Below are positions 1 to 8,259 of a stretch of 64,000 nt of DNA, piece after piece (positions within the stretch are counted from its first letter, which is position 1; each line of letters opens with the position of its first letter). Source of the stretch: Rhizobium sp. BK196 (GTDB lineage: Bacteria; Pseudomonadota; Alphaproteobacteria; Rhizobiales; Rhizobiaceae); NCBI RefSeq assembly GCF_014193255.1, contig NZ_JACHZB010000001.1:776018-840017 (forward strand), in the 5' to 3' direction. The notes beneath the pieces were generated by a model. It saw nothing but the letters and a program-made list of their open reading frames with translations, ran no database searches and was not told where the DNA came from. A program made the translations under genes and the position numbers.

Positions 1-473
1 GGAATCTGAAGTCGGGGTATGATCCTCAGTACGGGATAAAGGATTACGACATCTTTTACTTCGATGACTCCGACCTATCATGGGATGCCGAAGACGCCGT
101 CATTCGCCAGGTGCAGCAGGCCGTCGCCGATCTACCCGCAAAGGTGGAGATCAAGAATCAGGCCAGGGTCCATCTCTGGTACAAGGATAAGTTTGGAGCG
201 GACTATCCAGCCCTACAGAAGGCGGAGGATGGCATCGACCGTTATCTCACCCTCTGCACAAGGATCGGCATTCGCCTTCGCGACACCAGCCTTTATGCTC
301 CTGATGGCTTGGGTGATATGTGGAACGGCATCCTGCGCCTGAACCCTCTCAATCCTCAGCACGAATTATATCTGATCAAATGCACCGAATACTTGCAGCG
401 GTGGCCGTGGCTGACGATCGTTGATCGTCAAACCGCAACGACGATAGACCATAACCAGGACGTTCGCAACTAA
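1..473 (+). CDS. Nucleotidyltransferase family protein (COG3575/DUF925-like), 5' end missing
   Basis: The reading frame is open from the left edge (codons in phase with base 3) to a TAA at 471-473, so the N-terminus lies outside the window. The visible part has an acidic cluster, DYDIFYFDDSDLSW, typical of this nucleotidyltransferase-like family, followed by a WYKDKFG motif and a C-terminal helical part ending in a Trp-rich stretch. The substrate is unknown. An internal GTG at 111 is possible as a start but would remove the acidic motif, so I read the gene as partial. It converges on the ABC ATPase gene that ends about 140 bp downstream. Confidence 0.7.
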   Translation, partial: NLKSGYDPQYGIKDYDIFYFDDSDLSWDAEDAVIRQVQQAVADLPAKVEIKNQARVHLWYKDKFGADYPALQKAEDGIDRYLTLCTRIGIRLRDTSLYAPDGLGDMWNGILRLNPLNPQHELYLIKCTEYLQRWPWLTIVDRQTATTIDHNQDVRN

Positions 474-613
474 CACGTTCCGCTCTATCGTGAAGGTCCT
501 ATATACTGGGGCGATGCATCGATCAGTTGCCGAAAGTCATGAAGCTCGGCGACCACAACGCCAAGTTGGAGTTGGAAGGCTTTATGCGAACACGTCCTTC
601 ATTCCGGCTGCGA

Positions 614-1615
614 TCAACGGATCGCCTTATCGTTGGCATCAAAGCGATGGATATGGGTTCCATCCGGCGTCGCATAAACGATCTCATCCGGCTCATATTT
701 GTGCTCGCCGAACAGACGCGCGGTGATGAGTCCGCACTGCTCGGATTCCAGGTAGACGATGGTGTCTGCACCGAGATGCTCGACATGCACGGTCTTCGCC
801 TTCCAGGTGCCGCTGTCGCGCGACAGCGTCAGATGCTCGGGGCGGATGCCGACCGTCTTTGCATTGGCGTCACCCAGCTTATCGCCGGCGATGAAGTTCA
901 TCTGCGGCGAGCCGATGAAGCCGGCAACAAAGACATTCGCCGGGCGATTATAGAGTTCCATCGGCGAGCCGATCTGCTCGATCGCACCGGCATTCAGCAC
1001 CACGATCTTGTCGGCTAGCGTCATGGCTTCGACCTGGTCGTGGGTGACGTAGATCATGGTTGCCTTGAGGCTACGATGCAGACGAGCAATCTCAAGGCGC
1101 GTCTGCACGCGCAACGCCGCATCGAGGTTGGAAAGCGGTTCATCGAACAGGAAGAGCTCGGGCTCGCGCACGATCGCGCGGCCGATCGCAACACGCTGGC
1201 GCTGACCGCCCGAAAGCTCGGACGGGCGGCGGGCGAGATACTGTTCCAGCGACAGCATCGAAGAGGCCTTGGAGACGCGCTTTTCGATTTCGTCCCTGGC
1301 CGTACCCGCCTGTTTCAGCCCAAGGCCCATATTGTCCTTCACCGTCAGGTGCGGATAGAGCGCGTAAGACTGGAACACCATGGCGATGCCGCGCTTGGCC
1401 GGCGGCGTCAGCGTCTCGTCGCGGCCGTTAATGACGACAGCACCCGAGGTGACGTCTTCCAGGCCGGCAATGCTCCGCAGCAGGGTCGATTTCCCGCAGC
1501 CTGATGGGCCGACGAAAATGACGAATTCGCCGTCCTTGACCTCAAGGTCGATGCCCTTCAGCACTTCGTGCTTGCCGTAGGCCTTGCGGATGGATTTCAG
1601 TTGAAGCGATCCCAC
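614..1615 (-). CDS. Sugar ABC transporter ATP-binding protein (UgpC/MalK type)
   Basis: A 333-aa ATPase that would energise import by the two permeases encoded upstream. Walker A (GPSGCGKST) lies at about residues 36-44, followed by a Q-loop (FQSYALYPH), the signature LSGGQ, Walker B (LFLFDEP) and the H-loop (THDQ). A C-terminal TOBE-type regulatory domain contains the VGIRPEH motif typical of MalK/UgpC proteins. I chose the GTG at 1615 because AAGGAAAG sits just upstream; the frame is also open further upstream, but only inside the preceding gene. It is the last gene of the leftward operon starting near 5968, 10 bp after the oxidoreductase gene. Confidence 0.9.
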   Translation of the reverse strand: MGSLQLKSIRKAYGKHEVLKGIDLEVKDGEFVIFVGPSGCGKSTLLRSIAGLEDVTSGAVVINGRDETLTPPAKRGIAMVFQSYALYPHLTVKDNMGLGLKQAGTARDEIEKRVSKASSMLSLEQYLARRPSELSGGQRQRVAIGRAIVREPELFLFDEPLSNLDAALRVQTRLEIARLHRSLKATMIYVTHDQVEAMTLADKIVVLNAGAIEQIGSPMELYNRPANVFVAGFIGSPQMNFIAGDKLGDANAKTVGIRPEHLTLSRDSGTWKAKTVHVEHLGADTIVYLESEQCGLITARLFGEHKYEPDEIVYATPDGTHIHRFDANDKAIR

Positions 1616-1625
1616 TAGTCTTTCC

Positions 1626-2693
1626 TTATAGTCTAACCGGTCGGCCGGTGCGCACGCTTTCGTCAGCGGCAAGGCAGATGCGCAGTGAGGCCACCGCATC
1701 ATCCATATGGCGGGTAAGGTCCAGATCCTCGTTGATGGCGCGCAGCACGAAGGCCTGCTCCAGGTCACAAAGCGCCTGGTGGCCGGGTTCGCCCTCCATC
1801 GTCATGTCCTGATCGGGACGGATGAATTTGCCGTCAGGCCCAGTCTCTGCCGTATGCAGGCGGATGACGGAGGTTTTCGTATGCGTGTCGATATCGTCGG
1901 ACTTCGCATTCGGGTCCATGACGATCGAGACGGCGCCGTTCGGCGACATCACATCCTTCACGAAGAAGGCCGTCTCGGAAATCATCGGCCCCCAGCCGGC
2001 CTCGTACCAGCCGACGGAACCGTCTTCATAAAGCACCTGCAGATGGCCGTAATTATACATGTCCGGCGCGATCTCGTTCGACAGGCGCAAACCCATGCCG
2101 CGGACTTCCACAGCCTTGGCATCGGTAATCTGGCACATGACATCGACATAGTGGACGCCGCAATCGACGATCGGCGAGGTCGTCTGCATCAGCGACTTGT
2201 GCGTCGCCCAGGTCGGCCCGCTGGACTGCTGATTAAGGTTCATGCGGAAGACATAGGGACCACCGAGCTTCCGCGCCTCCTCGATCAGCTTCGTCCAGGA
2301 CGGATGATGACGCAGGATATAGCCGATCACCAGCTTCTTGCCCGCCTTGTTTGCCGCGGCCACGACGCGCTCCGCATCGGCAACGGTCGTTGCCAGTGGC
2401 TTTTCGACGAAGACGTCGCAGCCGGCTTCGAAGGCGGCGACGGCATAATCGGCATGGCTGTCGGAATAAGTATTGATCGAGCAGAGATCCGGCTTCAGCT
2501 CGGCAAGCGCCGTCATGAAGTCGGGATGGATAGTGTACTGCTCCAGCTCCGGCGCAAGCTGGCTCGGCTTGGAGCGGTTGACGAGGCCAACGATCTCGTA
2601 GCCCGGATTGTTGTGATAGGCGAGCGCATGGCTGCGGCCCATATTGCCGAGGCCGGCAACAAGGACACGGATCGGCTTGTCGGATTGGCTCAC
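1626..2693 (-). CDS. Gfo/Idh/MocA family oxidoreductase
   Basis: A 355-aa NAD(P)-dependent sugar or inositol-type dehydrogenase. The N-terminus has a Rossmann motif ([12 protein letters not shown]), and the family signature EKPLATT follows at about residue 95, with the active-site Lys of the EKP motif. The C-terminal half is the usual alpha/beta substrate domain, including a GVHYVDVM stretch. The GTG start at 2693 overlaps the stop codon of the upstream permease by 4 nt, which indicates translational coupling and supports this start. Its place inside an ABC sugar operon suggests it oxidises the imported sugar or a derivative; the actual substrate cannot be read from the sequence. Confidence 0.85.
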   Translation of the reverse strand: MSQSDKPIRVLVAGLGNMGRSHALAYHNNPGYEIVGLVNRSKPSQLAPELEQYTIHPDFMTALAELKPDLCSINTYSDSHADYAVAAFEAGCDVFVEKPLATTVADAERVVAAANKAGKKLVIGYILRHHPSWTKLIEEARKLGGPYVFRMNLNQQSSGPTWATHKSLMQTTSPIVDCGVHYVDVMCQITDAKAVEVRGMGLRLSNEIAPDMYNYGHLQVLYEDGSVGWYEAGWGPMISETAFFVKDVMSPNGAVSIVMDPNAKSDDIDTHTKTSVIRLHTAETGPDGKFIRPDQDMTMEGEPGHQALCDLEQAFVLRAINEDLDLTRHMDDAVASLRICLAADESVRTGRPVRL

Positions 2694-3532
2694 TTGACGG
2701 CTCCCGAGGTAATGCCGCGGATCAGCTGCCGCGAGAAGATGACGTAGAGAACAAGGATCGGCAGGATCGCCAGCGACAGCGCCGCCAGAACCGCGTTCCA
2801 GTTGGTGACGAATTGGCCGATGAAGATCTGCGAGCCGAGCGTCACCGTCTTTGTGGCTTCTGATGGAGCCAGGATCAGCGGGAACCACAGGTCGTTCCAG
2901 ATCGGGATCATCGTGAAGACGGCGACAGTCGCCATTGCCGGCCGCACCAGCGGCAGCACGAGGCGGAAGAAGATCGCATATTCGGAGAGCCCGTCGATGC
3001 GCCCGGCATTCTTCAGGTCGTCGGACACCGTGCGCATGAATTCCGAGAGAATGAAGATCGCGAGCGGAATACCCTGCGCCGTATAGACGAGGATCAGTGC
3101 CGTCAGCGTGTTGACGAGGCCGGTCGCGACCATGCCCTGCAGGATGGCGACCGTGCCGAGGCGGATCGGGATCATGATGCCGATCGCCATATAGAGACCC
3201 ATCAGCGTGTTGCCCTTGAAGCGATACTCCGACAGCGCAAAGGCGGCCATCGCCCCAAACAGCAGCACGAGGAAGATCGCAACGATCGTCACGACGAAGC
3301 TGTTCTGGAAATAGGTGGCGAAGTCACCCTGCCCCAGCACCGTCTGATAGCCGATCAGGCTGAAGGTGGACGGCGTGGGCACCTGCAGCGGCGACCGGAA
3401 GATCGAATTTCGGTCCTTGAACGAATTGACGATCGTCAGGAACACCGGGAAGATGGCGATCAGCGTGTAGCCGATCAGCGCCAGATGCACGAGGCCGGTG
3501 CGGATGGGGGATGTGCGCGCTCTGTTCGACAT
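2690..3532 (-). CDS. Sugar ABC transporter permease (MalG/UgpE type)
   Basis: A 280-aa inner-membrane permease with about six hydrophobic segments. The cytoplasmic EAA-type loop is degenerate: NAGRIDGLSEYAIFFRLVLPL, read around residues 180-200, keeps the central Gly and the trailing P. The N-terminal segment LIGYTLIAIFPVFLTIVNSFK is the classic first helix of MalG-like subunits. The ATG at 3532 is preceded by GAGGAG. The gene follows the MalF-like permease after 13 bp and overlaps the oxidoreductase gene by 4 nt, so all are probably co-transcribed. Confidence 0.9.
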   Translation of the reverse strand: MSNRARTSPIRTGLVHLALIGYTLIAIFPVFLTIVNSFKDRNSIFRSPLQVPTPSTFSLIGYQTVLGQGDFATYFQNSFVVTIVAIFLVLLFGAMAAFALSEYRFKGNTLMGLYMAIGIMIPIRLGTVAILQGMVATGLVNTLTALILVYTAQGIPLAIFILSEFMRTVSDDLKNAGRIDGLSEYAIFFRLVLPLVRPAMATVAVFTMIPIWNDLWFPLILAPSEATKTVTLGSQIFIGQFVTNWNAVLAALSLAILPILVLYVIFSRQLIRGITSGAVK

Positions 3533-3545
3533 GGGCTCACACTCC

Positions 3546-4493
3546 TCAGAACTGGTAACGGCGCATGCGCCGCTGGATGGCGAAAAGATAGAAGGAGACG
3601 CCGGCAAGGATGATCAGGAACATGACCGTCGCGATCGTCGCACCCATGGAGCGATCGCCGAGCTGCAGCTGGAAACCGAAAAAGGTACGGTAGAGCAGCG
3701 TGCCCAGAATATCCGTCGACATGTCAGGGCCGGCAAGCGCGCCCTGGACCGTATATATCAGGTCGAACGCGTTGAAATTGCCGACGAAAGTCAGGATCGA
3801 GATAATACCGATCGCTGGAAGAACCAGCGGCAGCTTGATCTTCCAGAACTGCGCCCAGCCGGTAATGCCGTCGCATTCGGCAGCCTCGATGACTTCCTCG
3901 GGAATGCTCAGAAGCGCTGCATAGATCAGCATCATCGGGATGCCGATATATTGCCAGTTCGAGATCAGCGACACTGCGATCAGTGCCGGGCCGGACTGAC
4001 CGAGCCAGGGTGCGAAGGCCCACTTCAGGCCGACGAGGCTCATCAGCCAGGGTGCGACACCCCAGATCGGCGAAAGGATCAGCTTCCAGATGAAGCCGAC
4101 GATGACGAAGGAGAGCAGCGTCGGCAGGAAGATTGCCGTGCGGTAGAAGGCAACGAAGCGAAGCCGGGGCGTCGATAGAAGTGCGGCAAGCGCAATCCCG
4201 ATCGGGTTCTGCACGCACATATGGATGATGAAGAAGATCACATTGTTGCGCAGCGCATTCCAGAAGTCATGCACCCAGCGGGCATCGCCGAAGAGAACCT
4301 TGTAATTGGCGAGTCCGACAAAGGTGGGGACTCCGTCAACGGTATTGTAGAAGGAAAGCCGGAGCGTTTCGATCAGCGGCAGGATCATGATCGCCGAATA
4401 GACGATGAAGGCCGGAAGAAGAAAGATTCCGATATGCCAGCGAATGGGACGCTTGATCGGGATCACGTCGACGGTGGTGTCGGCTTCGCTCAT
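3546..4493 (-). CDS. Sugar ABC transporter permease (MalF/UgpA type)
   Basis: A 315-aa membrane protein with a cytoplasmic N-terminus and about six membrane segments. The EAA loop (EEVIEAAECDGITGWAQFWKIKLPLVLP, read around residues 200-225) is well conserved, which identifies it as the partner of a MalK-type ATPase. The first membrane helix (IFLLPAFIVYSAIMILPLIETLRLS) is typical of MalF/UgpA subunits lacking the large periplasmic domain. It is separated from the upstream binding-protein gene by about 215 bp containing a hairpin, which may lower permease expression relative to the binding protein. Confidence 0.9.
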   Translation of the reverse strand: MSEADTTVDVIPIKRPIRWHIGIFLLPAFIVYSAIMILPLIETLRLSFYNTVDGVPTFVGLANYKVLFGDARWVHDFWNALRNNVIFFIIHMCVQNPIGIALAALLSTPRLRFVAFYRTAIFLPTLLSFVIVGFIWKLILSPIWGVAPWLMSLVGLKWAFAPWLGQSGPALIAVSLISNWQYIGIPMMLIYAALLSIPEEVIEAAECDGITGWAQFWKIKLPLVLPAIGIISILTFVGNFNAFDLIYTVQGALAGPDMSTDILGTLLYRTFFGFQLQLGDRSMGATIATVMFLIILAGVSFYLFAIQRRMRRYQF

Positions 4494-4668
4494 GGCTTTT
4501 GCCTGTTTTTATTGGCTGGACCATAAGGCGCAGCGCAGGTGAAAATCTTGCCCCTCATTCCCCTCTCCCTCTTCGGAGAGCCGGACCATGCCCATACCTG
4601 AAAACCACGGGCCAGGAGGCGGCTGCGAGTCTCCTGCCCCTCGCGGGACAAGATGGCCGGCAGGCCGA

Positions 4669-4697
4669 TAAGGGGCGGTCCAAAAGGCCGCCCCTTA
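4669..4697 (-). repeat. Extragenic hairpin between binding-protein and permease genes
   Basis: A 10-bp perfect inverted repeat, TAAGGGGCGG (4669-4678) with CCGCCCCTTA (4688-4697), lies directly after the stop codon of the solute-binding protein and before the permease gene. No T-run follows on the minus strand, so it is more likely an mRNA-stabilising or attenuating hairpin than a strong terminator. Such hairpins commonly give differential expression inside ABC operons. Confidence 0.55.
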
Positions 4698-4708
4698 CCT
4701 TCAAAACC

Positions 4709-5968
4709 TTACTTGCCCGGCTTGTACCAGCTGTCGAGGCCCTTCTGGAGCTTTTCGGCAGCAGCGGCCGGGGTGTCCGTGCCGTTAATGACGTTAGCCG
4801 ATTCAACCCAGGTCTCGTTTTCGAGATTCGGCGTACCGCGCGACAGGATCTGATAGGTCGAGCGCACGGTCGACTTATACGGGCCGCGCCAGGAAACGAA
4901 TTCCTGAGCCAGCGGATCGCTCATCTTGACCGGGTTGGAGTTCAGGCTGAAGAAGCCCGGAAGTGCGTTCGCATAGATGTCTGCGAATTCCGGCGAAGCA
5001 ACCCAGGTGAGGAACTTCTTGGCTTCTTCCTGGTGCGTGCTCTTGGCGTTCAGCGCAACGCCGATATCCGGATGGTCGGAAATGTAGCCCTGGTCGCCGG
5101 CCTTCGGAACCGGCGGCGGGAAGGCGCCCATCTTGAACTGAGCCTGCGTGTTGAACAGCGCGATTTCCCACGAACCTGCCGGGTAGATGGCGGCGCGGCC
5201 GAGCGTGAAGAGGTTCTGGCTATCGGAGTAGGTCTGGGCTTCGAAACCGTCACCGAGGTAGGGTTTCCACCTGGCAAGGTCTTCGAAGGGCTTGACCCAG
5301 GCGGGATCGGTCAGCTTCTGCTTGCCGGCGATCAGCGCTAGGCGGCCCTCTTCACCCTTCCAGTAGTTCGGACCGATGTTCTGGTAGCCCATGGTTGCGG
5401 CTTCCCAGAGATCCTTCGTGCCCATGGCGAGCGGAATATAGGTACCGTCAGCCTTGATCTTGTCGAGGGCTGCGAAGAATTCGTCTTCCGTCTTCGGCAC
5501 AGCGATGCCGAGCTTATCGAAGGCATCCTTGTTGTAGATGAAGCCGTGAATGACCGAAGCCATCGGCACGCAGAAGGTCGACTTGCCGTCGTCCGTAGAC
5601 CAGGCAGCCTTGGCGACCGGCGAGAAGTTTTCCATGCCGGACAGGCTGGTGATGTCGACGAGCTGCTTCTTGTTGAAGAGTTCGAGTGAGGCATCGAACG
5701 GGCGGCAGGTGATGATGTCTCCTGCAGAACCTGCATCGAGCTTGGCATTCAGCGAAGCGTTGTATTCAGTCGGAGCGGTCGGCGAGAAGACGATCTTGAT
5801 GCCCGGGTTCTTGGCTTCGAAAGCCGGGATGATCTTTTCCTGCCAGATCTGCAGGTCGTCGTTACGCCAGCTTTCGACGGTGAGCGTCACGTCGGCGGCA
5901 TGAACGAGGCCGGCTGACGACAGCAGGCTGGAGGCAAGCAGCAAGCTTTTCAGAGCAGTGTTTTTCAT
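4709..5968 (-). CDS. Sugar ABC transporter substrate-binding protein (family 1 extracellular)
   Basis: A 419-aa periplasmic binding protein. The start at 5968 gives a clean Sec signal peptide (MKNTALKSLLLASSLLSSAGLVHA, cleaved after AHA/AA near residue 24) and has GGAGAGG upstream. The mature protein begins with the beta-strand VTLTVESWRNDD and contains features of CUT1 binding proteins, such as ALDKIKADG-type helices and the GAFPPPVPKAGDQGY stretch. It is the first gene of the leftward operon and faces the divergent kinase/GntR pair. The ligand is unknown; the linked kinase suggests an amino sugar or its oligomer. Confidence 0.9.
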   Translation of the reverse strand: MKNTALKSLLLASSLLSSAGLVHAADVTLTVESWRNDDLQIWQEKIIPAFEAKNPGIKIVFSPTAPTEYNASLNAKLDAGSAGDIITCRPFDASLELFNKKQLVDITSLSGMENFSPVAKAAWSTDDGKSTFCVPMASVIHGFIYNKDAFDKLGIAVPKTEDEFFAALDKIKADGTYIPLAMGTKDLWEAATMGYQNIGPNYWKGEEGRLALIAGKQKLTDPAWVKPFEDLARWKPYLGDGFEAQTYSDSQNLFTLGRAAIYPAGSWEIALFNTQAQFKMGAFPPPVPKAGDQGYISDHPDIGVALNAKSTHQEEAKKFLTWVASPEFADIYANALPGFFSLNSNPVKMSDPLAQEFVSWRGPYKSTVRSTYQILSRGTPNLENETWVESANVINGTDTPAAAAEKLQKGLDSWYKPGK

Positions 5969-6500
5969 TTCCCTCTCCTGTTTTGAGCGCCACTGGGCGC
6001 TGTTTTCGGTCTGAAACAAGCGGTTGGCGTGCCTGAGGAAACACCCAACGCCCCTTTTTGGAGCCGCCAAGACTGGCGGCCCTGAAGCTCTGCCGACACG
6101 AAGGACGCTAGCCTCCGGCCGAACGGTGCGCCCTCCCGATACGCTGAACCGGGCGCTTGGAAATAAGGGGAAACTTGGAAAGATACCGCACGCCTCCGCG
6201 AGCCATTCCGGCTCCAGCGATCACCGTCTGCACCTTTCTCGAAACCTGGCCGGCACTATTTTTATTTGCCGGTTTTCACATGCCTCGATACGCCGTTCCC
6301 TTTTCCGGAATTAAGGCCAAAAAAATACCAATTGTCCAGCCAAAATTAACTTCTGGACGATGGAAAGTTCATAAAAAATTTTTATTATTAAAAATCAACG
6401 GGTTAAAAACTGACAATTTCCTAATCATTTCTGCTTGGTAAATGGTATTTTTTTGGTATTGTATTAAAAAACATAAGGGAACAGCGTATCCGGAGGTCCG
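5969..6500. promoter_or_regulatory. Divergent regulatory region with repeated TGGTATT motifs
   Basis: This 532-bp gap separates the leftward transporter operon from the rightward kinase/GntR operon and holds no convincing gene. Its right part is unusually AT-rich. AATACCAATTG at 6324-6334 is the inverted form of TGGTATT, which recurs directly at 6443-6449 and 6454-6460; a related TTGGTAA lies at 6435-6441. These are candidate operators for the HutC-type GntR regulator encoded at 7382, in line with autoregulation plus control of the transporter. This is inference from motif repetition only. Confidence 0.45.
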
Positions 6501-7385
6501 ATGACGGAACTTGCAATCGGTATAGATGGCGGCGGAACAAGCTGTCGGGCCGCAGTCGTGGACAGAATGGGCAAGGTCATCGGCCACGGCAAAGCCGGCC
6601 CTGCCAATATCCTTTCCGATCTGGAAAACTCTCTCGTCAATATCGTCGAATCCGCTCGCCAGGCGCTGCGTGATGCCGGATTTGAAAATGAAACCATTTC
6701 AACCGTCTCGGCAGTGGTCGGCGTTGCCGGCGCCAATGTCGGCGATTACGGCAACCGGATCGAAAAGGCCCTGCCCTTCAAGAACGGCCAGGTCGTCACC
6801 GATGCCTTGATTTCGCTGCAGGGGGCGCTCGGCGATGCCGATGGCATTGTCGGCGCTTTCGGAACAGGCTCGGTCTATAATGCGCGCCGGAACGGCAAGT
6901 TGCACGGGATCGGCGGCTGGGGCTCGATCGTCGGCGATCAGGCAAGCGGTGCCAGGCTTGGCCGCGATCTCCTGGAAAAATCCCTGCTTGCCTATGACAA
7001 GGTCCGCCTCGCCTCGCCGCTGACCGATAAGCTGATGACCGAATACGGCAACGATCCGGAACGCGTCGTCGAATTCGCCCATACGGCCCGGCCGACAGAC
7101 TTCGCCCGTTATGCGCCTATGGTCTTCGAAGGCGCTCAGGCCGGCGATGCGACGGCGATCGAGATCATCAAGGATGCGGCGCGTGCCATCGACGAAAGCC
7201 TCGACGCACTGTCATGGCCGGAATGCCCGTCCATCTGCCTGCTTGGCGGCCTGGCCAAAGCCTATCATCCCTGGCTTGCCGATCGGCATAAGGCGCTTCT
7301 CGCAGAGCCAAAAGCCGATGCGCTGCAGGGCGCCGTGGACCTTGCCCTAAAACTTCTGAACGAACGGCAGAGAGGTGCGGCATGA
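6501..7385 (+). CDS. BadF/BadG/BcrA/BcrD-type ATPase, probable N-acetylglucosamine/sugar kinase
   Basis: A 294-aa protein of the ASKHA fold. The phosphate-1 motif (IGIDGGGTSCRAAVVD) lies at residues 6-21 and the phosphate-2 and adenosine regions follow (GAFGTGSVYNAR, then GGWGSIVGDQASG). The GGWG-GDEGS-like loop is typical of eukaryotic-type N-acetylglucosamine kinases and their bacterial BadF relatives, so the likely reaction is ATP-dependent phosphorylation of an (amino) sugar in the cytoplasm. GGAGG precedes the ATG. It overlaps the downstream GntR gene by 4 nt, so the two are translationally coupled. Confidence 0.8.
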   Translation: MTELAIGIDGGGTSCRAAVVDRMGKVIGHGKAGPANILSDLENSLVNIVESARQALRDAGFENETISTVSAVVGVAGANVGDYGNRIEKALPFKNGQVVTDALISLQGALGDADGIVGAFGTGSVYNARRNGKLHGIGGWGSIVGDQASGARLGRDLLEKSLLAYDKVRLASPLTDKLMTEYGNDPERVVEFAHTARPTDFARYAPMVFEGAQAGDATAIEIIKDAARAIDESLDALSWPECPSICLLGGLAKAYHPWLADRHKALLAEPKADALQGAVDLALKLLNERQRGAA

Positions 7386-8146
7386 CCGACGATCTCGCCT
7401 CCATTCTGTCCCCCGAACGCCTGCAGGCCGGCGGCACCGGTCCGCTCTATGTGAAGCTGCGCCGCACGCTGGAAGACGCTGTCCGTACCGGCACGCTCGC
7501 GCACGGCGATGCCCTGCCCCCGGAACGCGATATTGCCGAATTTGCCGCCGTCAGCCGCGTCACCGTTCGTAAGGCGATCGACGAGCTCGTGGCCGACGGC
7601 CTGCTCGTGCGCCGCCACGGATCCGGCACCTTCGTCGCAAAGCCGGTTTCGAAAGTCGAACAGCGCCTGTCGCAGCTCACCTCCTTCACCGAGGACATGG
7701 CACGCCGCGGCATGTCCTCGCGCTCCGAATGGCTGCACAAGGGCATCCACACGCCGTCACCCGACGAGATGATGATCCTCGGCCTCGGCACGGACATCAA
7801 GGTTTCGCGCCTGTCGCGCCTGCGCATCGCCGACGACCAACCCCTGGCGATCGAACATGCAAGCGTATCGGGCGAATTCCTGCCTGACCCCTCTGCTGTC
7901 GCCAATTCGCTCTATGCCGAGCTGGAGCGGCTCGGCGTGCGCCCCGTCCGCGCCGTGCAACGCATATCCGCGACCAACATGAAGGAAGCCGACGCTCAAC
8001 TGCTCGGTGTGCCCGTCGGCCAGGCCGGACTTTCCATCGAGCGTATTTCCTATCTCGGCTCTGGCCGCGCAGTGGAATTCACTCGCTCGCTTTATCGCGG
8101 CGACGCCTATGACTTCGTTGCCGAACTGACGATCGGCGCGACCTGA
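7382..8146 (+). CDS. GntR family transcriptional regulator, HutC/UTRA subfamily
   Basis: A 254-aa regulator. The N-terminal winged helix (about residues 15-85) contains the GntR signature (LPPERDIAEFAAVSRVTVRKAIDELVADGLLVRRHGSGTFV), and the C-terminal half is a UTRA ligand-binding domain ending in SLYRGDAYDFVAEL. Such regulators usually respond to sugar phosphates; NagR and related proteins bind GlcNAc-6-P. Because it is coupled to the sugar kinase gene and diverges from the transporter operon, I infer that it controls both, with the kinase product as a plausible effector. Confidence 0.88.
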   Translation: MTDDLASILSPERLQAGGTGPLYVKLRRTLEDAVRTGTLAHGDALPPERDIAEFAAVSRVTVRKAIDELVADGLLVRRHGSGTFVAKPVSKVEQRLSQLTSFTEDMARRGMSSRSEWLHKGIHTPSPDEMMILGLGTDIKVSRLSRLRIADDQPLAIEHASVSGEFLPDPSAVANSLYAELERLGVRPVRAVQRISATNMKEADAQLLGVPVGQAGLSIERISYLGSGRAVEFTRSLYRGDAYDFVAELTIGAT

Positions 8147-8171
8147 TTTTTCTTCCAATTCAAAAAGATAA

Positions 8172-8198
8172 AGCCGGAAAGTGAATCACTTCCCGGCT
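8172..8198 (-). terminator. Intrinsic terminator between GntR gene and metH
   Basis: AGCCGGAAAGTG pairs with CACTTCCCGGCT (one G-T wobble) around an AAT loop. Read on the minus strand the hairpin is followed by TTTATCTTTTT, so it fits as the metH terminator. It sits between two convergent genes and may act on both. Confidence 0.7.
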
Positions 8199-8259
8199 TC
8201 ATCGTTCATTGAATCAACGACTGAGCACGCCACCTCAAGCGATAGAAAAGACTCCGCAA

